A stretch of DNA of 64,000 nt. Origin: Artemia franciscana. Its lineage: Eukaryota > Arthropoda > Branchiopoda > Anostraca > Artemiidae. Shown one piece after another: positions 11,931 through 24,715 of this stretch (positions are counted from its first letter, which is position 1; the number at the start of each line of letters is the position of its first letter). The notes under the pieces were generated by a model that worked only from the letters and a program-made list of their open reading frames with translations, made no database searches and was not told the origin of the DNA. The stretch is taken from positions 29,876,252-29,940,251 of the forward strand of contig NC_088867.1 in assembly GCF_032884065.1 (NCBI RefSeq), given 5' to 3'. The translations under genes were made by a program, and so were the position numbers.

Positions 11931-12859
11931 ATAGCCTCTATGTATCATTTGATGTTGTCCATCAAACAGTAAGTTGTTTTTTCTTAGGTGTTCATTGATG
12001 GCATCATTGATTATCCCTTCCAAACCTTTGAGACAATAGACGTGAAGCTAATTTGCCTGTAGTTCTTTGCCTTATTTTTTCACCTTTTTTGAAGATTGGC
12101 ATTACATCTGCTGATTTCTAATCTACAGGGACTAATTTCAGGTCAAAGAACATTTGACAAACTTTTGCAAGGGGTTTTGCAATGCAACCAGTCACTTCTT
12201 TTAGAAGTCTTGCGTGAATCCCCTTAGCTTTTGCTGGGTTGAGAGTTTCAAGTTGCTTATAAAAATTGGATAGTGACGTCTCGACCCAAGGCATTTTATG
12301 TGCTATTTGAACAAGTTATAAGTTTGGGTTGTTAGCTAGATCTGGCATTGAAATGTTTTGAGGAGAAGCTCTGGCTTAGGATATTTACCATCTGGACATG
12401 ATTTTTAATTGTTCTGTTTCCATCTATCTTAGGTTAATTGATTGTTCTTCTTCCTGAGTTACGGGATGAAACCTAATTTCAGAAATTATTGAATTCGCTT
12501 TATCGGTTTTCCGACATGGGATGGCACATATGATAAAGTCTTAGATCCTGCGGATTCTAACTAAATGGTGAAATTAGTTTCAACTCAAAGTAGGGTGTTC
12601 TTAAGTAGGGCATTTGTCTATGATTTTCCAACATTGCCAGTCGTGATAATTTTTTCCGCTTTGTCTCCTGCAGCTCCTTATAAATACCATTATAGTCAAC
12701 AAATTTCCTAATTTTTTTTTTATTGGGTTTTTGATTTAAAAGGCGTGTGGAAGCAATGCAAAGGCGAACACTTACACTAAGTACTGATAGGTATTCGATT
12801 GACTGAATACTTTTCGGGTTGCTAGTAATAACAAGGTCTAGAAAGGATGGTATTGTATT

Positions 12860-13066
12860 CTATCTGTATCTTTTTGGAGGGTTTACCAACTGTGTTAGCG
12901 AGTTTTTAGTGAGGACATCTGTAATAAGATGACTTCGGTCACTTGTCGTTAGACACGTAAGACCTTCCACCCAGTGAACTTCTGGCATGTTAAAATATCC
13001 TACTATAATAAGAGCGTGGTGGTTTGTCATACTGGGAGCGATTTGATTTATCAAATTGGCTGTCAA
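12860..13066 (-). pseudogene. LINE endonuclease core fragment
   Basis: This 68-aa open stretch resembles the endonuclease around 6760-6910 of the intact LINE: GxFNxPxxxWVEG, then NSLTQLVNPPKRYR, matching the FLHQTIDKPTRYR segment. The Asp of GDFN is Tyr here, so it could not be catalytic. It belongs to the 11935-15085 element. Confidence 0.75.
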
Positions 13067-13392
13067 CTCATAACATGCATTTCGTGTTGGAGCATACGGA
13101 CTTCTGTATCACATCAGTAATAATAGTTTCTACATTCAGCTCTATTTGTAAAAACAGTTGCTCTACCAAACAATAATCATGGAACATGGGTGCAAACGTG
13201 ATATTTCTTGCTTCGAGTTATTTTTTACATACACTGCAACCCCTCTTCCATTAGGCTTCAGATCATTTAGGTTTCAGAAAAGAGTTCAATGTGCTTCTCA
13301 TTCAGTCTTTTACATATGGACTTCGGAACCATTTCACTTAAACAAATAATATCATACTCATGGGTGGTTACAGCTGCTTTCAGTTCATTCTT

Positions 13393-14502
13393 ATCAAACA
13401 GTTCGTGGCTAAAAAACATATTCGCGATAATAATAGATACATCAAAAGAATTGAATTTTGATGCTTATAAAAAATATATAAGATTCATCAAATTTAATGG
13501 TACCCATGAAAAGTTACGAGCCTGAGAAAATTTGTCCAATTTTCGAGAAAGGGGAAACACCCCCAAAATATCAAGTGAGATTAATGAAAATTACACAATC
13601 GCATTCAGAATACCCGAAAACCCTACTGTAGAGGTTTTCAAGCTCATTTTTGTTAGAAGAAAGATCCCGGATGCGTGTTTATTTGTTTTTTTTTCTCCAG
13701 GGGCGATCACATCGAGCTAGTGATAGTAGAAGATCGGAAGAGGGCTCATTTGGTCTAAAATGAAAAGTTCTTGTGGCCTTCTTAAGTGACCAAAAACATT
13801 GGTAGACAGCTAGCCCCCTCCAACGGTCATTCCCCCCCCCCCCAAGTCACCCAATCAAAATTTGGGATGGCCATTTTTTCAGCGCAATGAAAACCTTAAT
13901 AACTATGTCTTTGAGGAGGACTTAACCCCCTCAGTCCCCGAGGGAAGGGCTGCGTGTTATGAACTTTACCCATTGTTTACATTTAGAATTGGTTATTGGG
14001 AAGCATACAGACGTTTTCAGGTAGGATTTTTCTGGTAGAGAAGGGGGGAGGGTTACGTGGGAAGATTTTTCCATGGAGTAATTTTTCAAAGGGGAAGGGA
14101 ATTTCCGAAGGAGGGAAAGCTGGATTTCCAACCATTATTTAATAAAAATGATCAGAAATAAAAAAAAAACAAGTTTTTTCAACTGAAAGTAAGGAGCATC
14201 ATTAAAACCTAAAACGAACAGAAATTATTATGTATATGGGGGGGGTCGCCACCTAGTCAATATTTCGTTTTTTACACTAAATTTTTTTTATTACTTTTAA
14301 AAGAGCTTTTCATCTCAGTTAAACGGGGTTTTGTGATTCAGGAGTCATTTCTAAGGGATCAGGACACAGTTCATGCTTAGCGTAAAGTGCGAGGTATTGA
14401 TGACGGGGTGACCCTCCTCATATGCATAATAATTTCTGTTCGTTTTAAGTTTTACTGTTTCTCGCTACTTTCAGCTAAATAACTTGCTTTTGTTATTTAA
14501 TT
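13393..14502 (+). mobile_element. Family-A Helentron-like element, inserted in the LINE endonuclease
   Basis: Starts CAAACAGTTCGTGG and ends GTTATTTAAT. It is flanked by T on the left (TTCTTAT) and T on the right (TAGATG), consistent with insertion between two T residues. Internal family landmarks are present but diverged: TACGAGCCTGAGAAAATTTG, the CCCCCTC blocks, the AAAACGAACAGAAATTATTA arm at 14205 and its complement at 14440-14460. The 5' part after GTTCGTGG is partly deleted. Confidence 0.75.
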
Positions 14503-15085
14503 AGATGAATATTCCATGTTGCTAGGAAACACTTTCAGCTTCATGTTCGAATTATGAGTTTTTCTTGTTCTTCGCTGGATAATGTAAAGCTCTATGTTAG
14601 TGCTACAAAACGGTACAAAACAGTCCTAATTTGTGTCTTCTTCCAAAGATAGCTCCGATACTGCACTATGGAACACCAATTTGTTGGAATTGCTTGTATA
14701 TTCAGAGGTATAAAACGAACTGACAGACAGCTTCTGTTTCTTTTGCGATCATTGTCTGGGGCTGTCCTTAAAATTCGTCGACTGAGCAATTAGATATAGC
14801 TTCTTCAACCTGCGACATTTTTAACCACCTGTATAGGGTGAATGGTGTTTGATGTCAGATCAAGTTTTATAGTAGAGAGAGTCCTTGTAAAGTTTTCTTC
14901 GAATCGCTGTAGCAATGATTTCACTATCGTTGTAAAATCATTTTGGCAGGCATTTACGCTATGTTTACATGCCGTGCAAACCCAATTGCTGCCTACTCTT
15001 CGAATTATCTGGGTGAATAGGTTATACTGAGCTAGTGGCATCACTAGGTATTCTATGTCATAACCAATTTTCACAGGTATCATAA

Positions 15086-16726
15086 TTGAGCACGCTTAAA
15101 TCCATGTGCATTTATCTTGTCCTTTCACAGGGATATCCTTCTTTTGTTTTTATCTTTGCATGCTAGATGGTGTATAAGTAGCACTTAAGGATACAATTTA
15201 TATCTACGAAATACAACACTATCTATCCAGATAGTTAGTGATACTTCCCTGCCAGGGATAGCTTTGAGCATTCAGGCCAGGTGTGTGTGGGTCGGGTCGG
15301 GGGGTTAGATACTCCATTTAAATGAATCTTATGTCATATTACAGATTAAACAACTCTGCATCACCTGGAAAATTTATAGAAAGTGACCCTTTATCATTTA
15401 TAATTAACTATGAAAACAATTAAGAAACAAAGATAGAATACTAAATGGAAGAATTACGTAACAAAAACAGGCTAAAACTGGATTTGTATTGTCTTTAAGA
15501 TGGAGATTTGGTGGATATTTTGTCAGAACACTGGCATCCGTGAGGTTTTCAGTGAGTTATTTGTGTAAGACACTTCCTCAATATAACCGATCAATGGAAT
15601 AAAAGAACCATGACGATCTTTCTGATAAAAAGTTTGAAGTGGTCGTTGGAAGGGCTATAGGTCCTCTTTTCGCCTCTATGCGCACACATTGAAAATTTTC
15701 CAACAGCTCCCTCCAACAGCTAAATTTTTTTCTAAGACTTTGCGGGGGTTCGCTGGAGGGGTCGCAAACTCATTTCGTGCATCAAATCTTAAAGATTTAG
15801 ATTTAGAGCGTATTTTTAGTTCGAAAACGGTTTAGCATGTATACATTTCTACTTAGAACCTGAAAACCGAAAGGGTGTTTGGACCCCATTGTTCGTAAAA
15901 TTACCGAAGTTAAGAATTCTTGCATCATTGTGGCTCAAAAAAGGTGTAAACACGTTTGTGTCAAAAAGGTGACAGTTGGAGGAATAGTGGGCCCATGGGC
16001 CTTCGGTTCTTTGATAAAAGAAATTTAAAGTATTTGCATGGTTTGGATTCAAGCAATTTGCAACATGCTTGCCTTTCCAAATAGAGGGAAGATAGAAAAA
16101 TAGAGGGAAGATGGTAAGAAAGGGGTGGTATGGGTCACGCGTTTACCTAGTGCCTTTAATAATACCAATTAAAAATCCTTGTGTGATTCTGGTTCAAGCA
16201 GGGTGCTACGTATCTAACTTTTTGAAAAAGTTGGTGGTAGGGAGGGAATGGCCTAGAGAGCCTTTCCTCCCACTCTGGTTTTTCAGTATCTCCACTTCGA
16301 TTGTTTGGTGGAAATTCATTATCTGATTTCTCAGCCATGGACTTTTCCAAATCTTTAAGTATTCAAACTGATGCTTATAACAATAATGCTTATAATTTTT
16401 TTTTTTACACAACAAAACAAACAAGAGGTCCAACGATCCTTTTTTGTAGGTATCACGATGAGCTATATTTAAACGATCTTCTCCCCTCCCTCTACTACGG
16501 AGGTCAGAATGGTCCTTGACCAAACGAAAAAGTAAATTAGGATAATAGCTGCTGCCCCTCATCAGGTTTGGTTGACATTGAGCAAGTTCTGGTGGGTATC
16601 CATAATGAGAAGAACTAAGGAACCCCCCCCCCACGCATGAGTCAGGTATTAGAACGCCAAAAACTCACGCCTTGGACATGAGCTCTCAATTTCACCAAAT
16701 ACCGCTCAATGTATCTTCGACACATA
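15086..16726. other. Non-genic stretch
   Basis: No recognisable gene. Includes a C run (about 16623-16631), a TAGAGGGAAGAT direct duplication (about 16083 and 16099), and reading frames (for example 16206-16634 on minus, 142 aa) with no domain and low-complexity composition. Confidence 0.45.
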
Positions 16727-18125
16727 TTCAAATAGCTCGTGGTAAAGAGCTGCAAATAAGTAGCCACTCGGCTCTATAGTAACCAAAACTCTAAAACTCT
16801 AAAAAACGGAATCTCGATATCGATAGATACATCAAAAATCGACTTAATATGCTGATTCCAAATGTATAGCGTTCTATATATAAGTTTAGTGTTAGTCATG
16901 AAAAGCTACGAGCCTGAGAAAATTTGTCTGATTTTCTAAAAAGGGGGGAAATATCTCTTAAAAGTCAAGGAATCTTAATGAAAATCTAACTATCAGATTC
17001 AGCGTATCAGAGAACCCTACTGTTGAAGTATGGAATTCCTATATACAAAAATGTGGCACTTAGCGTTTTTTGGAAAATCCCAGAGACTACGGATGCGTGT
17101 TTATTTGTTTTTGTTCCCTGGGGTGCTCTTGCTGAACTAATGGTCAAAGAAGATTGGGAGAGGGTTTATTCAAACGGAAACTAAAAGCTCAATTGCAATT
17201 TTTAGCGACGGAAAAGATTGGAGGGCAACTAGCCCCTCTTCCACGCCCCTTTTTCCCCAAAGTCATCCGATAATGTTGAGATAGTATTTTGTTTAGCATG
17301 GTTAAAAGATCCAATAACTGTGCCTTTAGGAGTAACATGACACCCACAGCCCGTGGGGGAAAGGCCTGTATGTTATGAAATTTGTCCATTGGTTGCGTAC
17401 AGTATTTGCTATTGGAAGCTTACAGACGTTTTTCGGGCGGGATTTTGTGGTGCTTGGGTTCGGTTTAAATGCGGATAATTTTCCGTAGGGAGGAAAATTT
17501 CTTAGTGGGGAATTTGCTAGGGGAAATTTTACACTGGGGGGATTTTACAAAATTCCTGTAAGAAATTCTTTCTGTTTGTATTTCTTTCTCCTTGCCTGCT
17601 CAATTTTACATGTGAAGAAGTTCCAGGGGAATTTTCAGCTGGTTCGGATTTCCGGGTAAAGAATTTCGCGGAAGGTAAGTTTCTGGAATGATCAGAAAAA
17701 CAATTAGAAATCAAAGTCTTTTTCAAATGAAAGAATGCTAGCGATAACTTTTCAGGTTGAATTGTCCACAAGAAATAATACGGTAGAGGGGGTAAATTTC
17801 AGCGAGGATTTGATTGCCCGGGGAACATTTAAGGAAGGAGAGTGTATTTTACCTGGGAGGAACTTTCTACAGAGGAGTTTCCCGTGAGGAGAGGGAATAT
17901 TTCACGGAGGGTGAGCCACATTTACCGGCATTATTTGAAAACGATCATAAAATAAACAAAAAACCAAGTTTTTTTCAAATGATAGTTAAGAGCAATATTA
18001 AGACTCGAAAAAAAAACAGAACTTATTCCGTATAGGAGGAGCTTGCCCTCCTTCTCGATACCTTGCTCTTTACGCTAAAGTTTGACGGTTTATCCCTATT
18101 TTTTTTAGAACGACTCTTAAAATAC
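16727..18125 (+). mobile_element. Old family-A element
   Basis: The head TCAAATAGCTCGTGGTAAAG keeps the small palindrome of the family in diverged form. CGGCTCTATAGTAACCAAAA, TACGAGCCTGAGAAAATTTG (16908), TGCGTGTTTATTTG (17094), and CTTGCTCTTTACGCTAAAG (18062) follow in family order. Extra purine-rich sequence lies at 17440-17900. The terminal hairpin is missing its second arm. Confidence 0.7.
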
Positions 18126-20340
18126 AAGGGCAGTTTAATTAGAAAAAGTAGCCATTTTAAAGTGCTAATAACTTTAAATTTACTATTTTCAGTAGCCACA
18201 AGAGGCAGTCAAGGACCTATTTCCTTGCATATAAAGTACGTTCTTCCTAAACAGTTCCTAAATTAGTTCAAACGCATAAATGGAAGAATGACCAAGGGAA
18301 AAGTACTGAGCAAAAATGTGAGTTATATCTAACTAGCCTAATAAGAGTTCCAGCTGTACTAGATGTGTTATCCAGTTTTTAGTTTGTGAATTCTTCTGTT
18401 AAGTATTATTTTGTACTAGAAATGTTTCCATGAAAGAAAAACTGTAAATAAGGAAGACGGTAATCGACCTATAGCTGGCGTAATGCGCCTTTCTTTAGTA
18501 AGCCTTTGCAAGCCCTGGTGAAGCTTATAAAAGATCTTAACTGAAATTGTGAACACTGCAAATAGGGCAACCTATATGGACTGAACACATTTATCCTTAG
18601 CAATGTGGAATTCTGCTAATGGTGGGTTTCCTTACGAAAATTTCCATTACTGAGCTTTCAGATTGGTCCAACTAAATTATATTAAATTAGCCATTTTCAT
18701 ATTTTTTTTTAATTTATCGAGAACTTTTCCCACCACTACGTACCCTTTCATTTGCAATATTATTGGCCCTAAGGTATTACACCATGACCTGTATAGTTAT
18801 AGTGAAATTTACAAAATTTCGAACGTTCAAGATTCCTGGCAACAGTTTTGACGATGAAATGCTGATGTATTTTGTTCCATATAAGCTAGAAATATTTGAT
18901 AAATAAAAGAAAACATTTCTCATTTTTGAAATTGATTTTAAAAGTTTTGAAAACTGACTTCAAAAGGTATGTTGTAACGTCATTAGGTTAAAACTTAATG
19001 ATGTAATACTAATCCATCTATTTATGTAAGACTAATCTATCTATCTATTTTTCATATTAATTTTTATATTTTTCATATTAATTTTTTCTTATTAAAAAAT
19101 TAAATTTTGTGTTTTGTTGAATCTAGGGGTAAAAAGAAACAATCAAATAAAGTAAACTTGGGTCTGAAGGCCACGGAACACACTTAAGAAAATGTGAAAG
19201 GCTTCACTTTAAAGTCTCAGATTACTATTATTGTTAAAGGTTGTAACATTTCTTAGCCAGTATATTCAAACTTGCACAAAGCAGAATCCCTCTGTTCTTT
19301 CGGGTTAACCGTCATATTTTATCATATGTTGATCTATTTCAATAATGCATAACTTCTGTGAGCATGCTTTCAAAAAGTAGCCAGAATAGTCTCTTTGAAA
19401 ATAAATGAAAAGCATGACACCTACATAATATTCATAACTCTAAATTAATGTAATGCTTAAAGTCAATGAAAAGTATCAGCAAATCCTTCTACCGGTCTAC
19501 CTCATACCAGTAGCGATCAAGCCAAATTAACCCTTCAGTACCCTACCTCCTGTGCTCATGGCTCGTGATTTTATTTGATTTTGTGTTATTTAGTCTATAC
19601 GCTAAAATTTTATTCCACTAAACTTAGTAATCTTTGAATTGTAAAAAGAATTTTTGTCAAAAATTCTGATAACAATTTCTATTGAATAACTACAATGCAA
19701 AAAGAGGAGGCTGTGCATTTAATACCAGGATAGACTTGCATCACCTGGTGGTCTGATGCTTAGTACAATGAGAAAATACAATTGTAACCTACCCTCACAG
19801 CGGGATTCAAAAGCCTACATGGTTTAAAGAGACATAAAGGACAATTAAAGGCTATCTCTGACTGGGTGTCCGAAAGTGATGCCTTACCGCAACATCAACC
19901 ACGTGAAAAGGAAAGGGGGACCACCATCAATGGAAAAGCGATACCGCCATTTCTGATATCTCAAACATTTTAATCGATAGGAATAACTTCTGTCTCAATA
20001 TTTTATTCTTTCTTATCTACCCAATTTTTAGGAGGCCACCTAAATTTTAGCTTCAGAAAGCTTATATTCTGTCGATATTTTGAATTTCTTTTCCAGTACA
20101 ATTTGATATCCCAAAAAGGAGAAAAGGAAATCTAATCTATTTTTTAGAATCTGATAAATTGCTAACACAAAGGATTTAAGTAAAAATACGATTTAAAAAC
20201 AAAAAATTTATGTACTTTTGTTTGTGTACTTATGAACTCATTTTTATTTATTTTATTCATTGTACTCATTTTTATTTGACAAGCCAGTTGGGCTCATTGC
20301 TGTAGGCTATGTTTATATATCGTACTTATATGCTTATGTT
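18126..20340. other. Non-genic AT-rich stretch
   Basis: Simple AT-rich sequence with a diverged direct repeat near 19010-19095 (CTATCTATTT and TTTTTCATATTAA units). No reading frame or RNA signal that I can support. Confidence 0.45.
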
Positions 20341-20344
20341 TTTT

Positions 20345-21330
20345 TTTATATACAATGTAGCCTAGCTGACAGAAAGCAACAAGTTCGGCAGTTTTTATAG
20401 CACTTGGTATCTACCAAGTGACATATAGCGGTCGCAAATTCTGTCGGTCGGTCTGTCTGTCTGTCCCGGTTTTGCTACTTTAGGCGCTTCCAGGTAAGCG
20501 AGGACGATGAAACTTGGCAGGCGTATCAGAAACCAGACCAGATTTGACAATCTGAGGGGGGGGAGGGAGTGGGGAGACGGTTAAATCGAAAAAATTAGAA
20601 AAAAGGAGGTATTTTTAACTTACGAACGGGTGATCGGATCTTAATGAAAATCGATGTTTGGAAGGATATCATGTCTAAGAGCCCTTATTTTAAATCCCGA
20701 CCGGATCAGGTGACATTGGGGGAGTTGGGGTGGGGAAACCTAAAATCTGGGAAAACGCTTAGAGTGGAGGGGTCGGGATGAAACTTGATGGGAAAAATAA
20801 GCACAAATCCTAGATACGTGATTGACATAACCGGAACGGATCTGCTCTCTTTGGGGGAGTTGGGGGGGGGGGTAGTTCTGAAAAACTGGAAAAATTAGGT
20901 ATTTTTAACTTATGAACGAGTGATTGGATATTATTGAAATTCGATGCTTCGAAGGATATCGTGTGTCAGAGCTCTTATTTTAAATCCCGACCGGATCCGA
21001 TGACATTGGAGGGGGGCCTAAAATCTTGGAAAACGCTTAGAGTGGAGGGATTGGGATGAAACTTGGTGGGAAAAATAATAACAAGTCCTAGATACGTGAT
21101 TGACATAATTGGAACGGATTCGTTCTCTTTGGGAGAGCTGGGGGTTGTTAATTTGGAAAAATTAGAATAATTGAGGTATTTTTAACTTAAGAACGGGTGA
21201 CCGGATCTTATTGAAATTTGATATTTAGAAGGAACTCGTGTCTCAGAGCTCTTATTTCAAATCCTGACTAGATCTTTTGACATTGGGGGGAGCTGGAGGG
21301 GAAACCGGAAATCTTGGAAAACGGTTATAA
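20345..21330 (+). repeat. Dispersed repeat with three tandem units of about 280-290 bp
   Basis: Begins with GCCTAGCTGAC...AACAAGTTCGGCAGTTTTTATAGC and a perfect 9-bp stem, CACTTGGTA/TACCAAGTG (20400-20420), then a GTCTGTCTGTCT run. Three tandem units follow, marked by TATTTTTAACTT at about 20609, 20899 and 21177. Each contains CGGATCTTA or a variant, TCCCGACCGGATC, and the GGGATGAAACTTG block. The third unit is partial. A head fragment of the same repeat recurs near 26500-26530. Confidence 0.75.
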
Positions 21331-22326
21331 ATGTCGTAATATACGTAATTAATATACATAATTTACTGTCATTAACATTTTTTATGTAAATTTAAAGATG
21401 TTTAATAAGATTCATATAAAAACTATGAGATTCCAGATCTCAACATTTTATTGGTGACACAGTACACTTACAATTTAGATTGTACACAACCAGTGTTATA
21501 CTGTAGAGTAAAACTTAACTTTACGTGCTTTTCTCTAAGCAAATGTCTTTATAATGTCTACCGCTTGGCCATCCTGTATCTAAGCTTGTTTTTAATTAAA
21601 TTTAATTTGCCTGAGCTTCTTTCGTTAGAAGGAACTGATATAGGCATAGTTAAATACATCTTCAGGGCGAACGTTGGTGCGTCCCAGAGTTGGAAAATTA
21701 GGGTTCAAATCTAATTTGTTTCAAAATGGCTTATGAGCTGGAACCTTTGTGAACCCACGCCTGGGGGAGTCTACCCATTTGTCCCCCTAAAACCCATCCC
21801 TGCATGTCTATAGTCTACAAGAAAAAAAAAACGTTTTACCTTAGACTGTTTGGTGGAACCAACTGGTTTTGATCCTAAGGTTCATAAGGTTTCATTTCAG
21901 TTTTCAAATGTGTGTATAGTTGATAGGGTTTTCAATTAAAACATTTGTACACAGGATTGTGACTTTCATTTCATATAATACTGGGTGTTTGGATATCTTT
22001 GTTTTTACCACCTTTGCATGTGTAGTAGAACTAATCTACATAAACTTTCTTTGTCCATCCAGAGAGATATGTCCAAGATGCGTCAGTCACTTTGCTAAGC
22101 ATCATTCTTAAGGCTACATAATTTATTTTTGAATAGTGACAATTTCAGGAAGTAGCGTCTCTAAAAGCAAGTAAGAGAAGCGCCCTGACCCTCAAACAGT
22201 ATTTTTTTTGGATAAACTTCTCCTTATTTTAAAATTTTGGTTATGAATCGGGAAAAAATAACCTGTTGTCGATATATAATTATGTTATGTGTATGTTAAT
22301 ATACGTGTATGTTAATATAATATATG
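21331..22326. other. Non-genic AT-rich stretch
   Basis: No recognisable gene. The open stretch at 21451-21714 (87 aa) has no domain. 22270-22326 is an (AT)-rich microsatellite-like sequence that received the SINE. Confidence 0.45.
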
Positions 22327-22653
22327 AGCCGGCCTGGCCGAGTGGATTGGTGCGCTGGATTCAGAACCCTTTGTCTGAGATGGTGAGGGTTCGAATCCTA
22401 GCGTACCCAATTATTTAGTTTGAGACAGGGGTCAGTGGTTTGACTCTGTAAGCTTAGCCAGAGTCGACCCAGCTCTAAATGGGTACCTGGAGAAATCTGG
22501 GGAAGGTAAACAGGAAGGGTTTGCGAAAGGACAGGATGGTCGGCCCCCAAACCCCCATTGCACTTCCTGGCTGAAGGGCCAAGAAACGGAGATCAGCACC
22601 GCCGGTAGGGACTGTAAAGTCTAATGCCGTATTCTTTTTCTTTCTTTTTTTTT
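22327..22653 (+). mobile_element. Full-length tRNA-derived SINE
   Basis: The head resembles a class II tRNA (Ser/Leu-like): A box TGGCCGAGTGG at about 22334 and B box GGTTCGAATCC at about 22388, so it would carry an internal RNA polymerase III promoter. A tRNA-unrelated body of about 200 bp follows (CTAAATGGGTACCTGGAGAA, then CACTTCCTGGCTGAAGGGCC), then a CT-rich tail. It is flanked by a perfect 12-bp direct duplication, ATATAATATATG (22315-22326 and 22654-22665), although the surroundings are AT-rich. Related copies lie at 9350-9605 and 47566-47856. Confidence 0.88.
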
Positions 22654-22665
22654 ATATAATATATG

Positions 22666-23645
22666 TGTTAAGTTAATGTTAAATGTGTTATAATAATATA
22701 TGTTAGTATATGTGTATGTTATATAATATATGTGTATGTTAATATAGCGATAATGATGCGGTTTCTTTTTAGCAATATTTTTGTTTATAGAAAAACACAT
22801 AAAACCAGCAAATGAAAGTCTCAGGTGGCTTTAAATGTCTATGATAAAACTATTCATAAAACTATTTTAAACGATTCATAATATCAAAAGGTAGAAAATT
22901 AACATTTATCCAATTTATACTTTTGAATACCCCTTATCCCTCCTGTATTATAGGAAAAGATACTCAACCTTATATTCTTCCAATTTGCTTTGGTCGATGG
23001 AAATATTCTCAAACATCTGGAATTTACATGACAGAGCTATTCATCCAAATTGCACTGTCTACGCCTATTATTATGTCCATAATTTTGGAACCATCCGGAA
23101 TCCGAGCTGATAGAGACTAGGACTTAAATAACCCTGGAGATGAATGAGGAATCATCCCCAGTTAGGGTTCAATGATTACCATGACAAGTCCCTACTTTTA
23201 TGCTTTAATTCAAGAAGCATAATTAAGTTGACAATTTTTTCCAATAATACTAATGACTACGATACACTGAAGAGTATACAAAATGAAGAAATACGAATAA
23301 GTATATATACAGAGAGAGCATAAATGAACTCAATCAAATTTAATAAGGACTTCTCGTCACAATGTCTTAATAAGTACAAAACTTGGAACCAAGACTAAAG
23401 TTAATTGACCTTGTGGAGTTACTTGAACATTTAGTGGCATTTCTCCTATGTACTTCGTTGTTTTTGCTTTTCCCCGGTCTCAACAGAAAAGTACTTAAAT
23501 AATATAAATTAACCTATAGCTAAAAACTTAAACTGATCATTTTGTTTATTTAAGTGAATGACTATGAACGACCCTGAGGGGAAGAAACGAATGAATTAAT
23601 TATAAAGATGTGAATTTAAAGGAAGCTTTGAACTCATTCGTCATT
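22666..23645. other. Non-genic AT-rich stretch
   Basis: AT microsatellite remnants at 22666-22745, otherwise unremarkable. Open stretches (for example 22923-23120) have no domain. Confidence 0.45.
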
Positions 23646-23649
23646 CTGT

Positions 23650-23935
23650 GCTTGTGATTAAATAAATAAATAAATTTTTTTCAGCTGAAAGTAAGGAGCA
23701 CTATTAATTCTAAAACGAACAGAAATTATTACGTATATGACGGGATTGCTCCTCCTCAACATCTCGCTCGTTACGCTAAAGTGTTAGCACTTAAAAAAAG
23801 CTCTTACTGTTCTAATTAAACGACTATAGTGTTTCAGGAGTCGTTCTTAAAGAATTGTGACGGAATTCAAACTTTAGCGTAAAGAGTGAGGTGTTGAGGA
23901 GGAGCAGCCCCCCTCATATGTGTAGTCATTCTAAA
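23650..23935 (+). mobile_element. Solo terminal hairpin of family A
   Basis: The left arm contains CTGAAAGTAAGGAGC, AAACGAACAGAAATTATTAC and CTCGTTACGCTAAAG. The right arm contains CTTTAGCGTAAAGAGTGAGG and GGAGGAGCAGCCCC. Only the 3' hairpin part of the family is present. Confidence 0.7.
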
Positions 23936-23979
23936 GCCTTATTCCAAAATTGGCTGTCCCCTGCAACATGGTTTTCTGG

Positions 23980-24515
23980 TGAAGACTGGTTTTACATTGA
24001 GATCATCTTATATTGGTAAGCGTGTACTGGTAAGCGTGTAGCCGATTCTTCAGAGCTAAGGGTTCACGTGGGAGGAGATAAAAGAAGAGTGTCTTTAATT
24101 TAAACTATTCTTTTATTCTTCTATGTCTATATACATGGTTTGAAAACAAATACAAGAGATGAAGTTTACAAAAGTACTGAACGAGAAGAACTAACTTTTA
24201 GCACTTTAGAAATCAATAGATAATAGGATTTCCAGGATTCTTAGAAACACATTTTACTATATCAAAATTGGCTAAGTTTCCCTATGGTTTCCAAGGTTCT
24301 TAGAAACCCGTTCTACTTTCAAGTATTATAAACTTAGTTTTTCTGATTCCCATTTTCTGATTCACACAAGATCTTAATGTCCACAAATCTGATTCCCACT
24401 TTGGCTTCTAGAATCCCATATATATTACAAGATGAAACTGACCCACATTGCATTAAAATTAGGTGGCATGTTTCCGACTCTAAGACTTACATTCAAAAGT
24501 TTACTGATTTTCACC
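23980..24515 (+). repeat. Dispersed repeat D, copy 1
   Basis: Aligns in the same orientation with 44825-45345: TTCACGTGGGAGGAGATA, AACTAACTTTTAGCAC, GGTTTCCAAGGTTCTTAGAAAC, AGGTGGCATGTTTCC. The spacing of about 20.8 kb and lack of clear TG...CA ends argue for a dispersed repeat or solo-LTR-like unit rather than the two LTRs of one element. Confidence 0.65.
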
Positions 24516-24715
24516 CCATTTTTTCAAAATTATTTTTACCAAAAATAATTTCCCAAACCCAACAAAATTTTCCATTTAAGGCACTTATATCGACACAAAA
24601 TCAGTTATGAGTAGAAACTTAAAGGAAAGAAAAAAAAATATCTACACATAATGTCATATCATTGGTCACTTCACAGGTCTCGCAGGATTGATCCAAATTG
24701 TAGATTCCTTTAGAT

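Larger units (their letters stand above)
11935..15085 (-). mobile_element. Degraded LINE on the minus strand, split by a family-A element
   Basis: Read on the minus strand it gives, in order, the C-terminal part of an ORF1 zinc finger (15083-14805: NWVCTACK), an endonuclease start (about 13390-13250: AVTTHEYDIICLSE), the endonuclease core (13066-12860: ALIIVGYFNMPEVHWVEG, with the usual catalytic-motif Asp replaced by Tyr), and the N-terminal RT (about 12250-11950: IHARLLKEV, PIFKKGE). It stops before the YADD motif. Many stops and frameshifts show it is dead. A family-A element occupies 13393-14502. With it removed, the endonuclease frame joins across the site. Confidence 0.8.

Noticed and set aside
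16206..16634. 142-residue minus-strand frame
   Set aside because: No domain, no homologous copy, and composition typical of chance frames. Several overlapping frames exist on both strands.
22327..22400. Possible tRNA gene
   Set aside because: The A and B boxes are present, but the acceptor stem and anticodon arm do not fold convincingly and a SINE body with target duplication follows directly.
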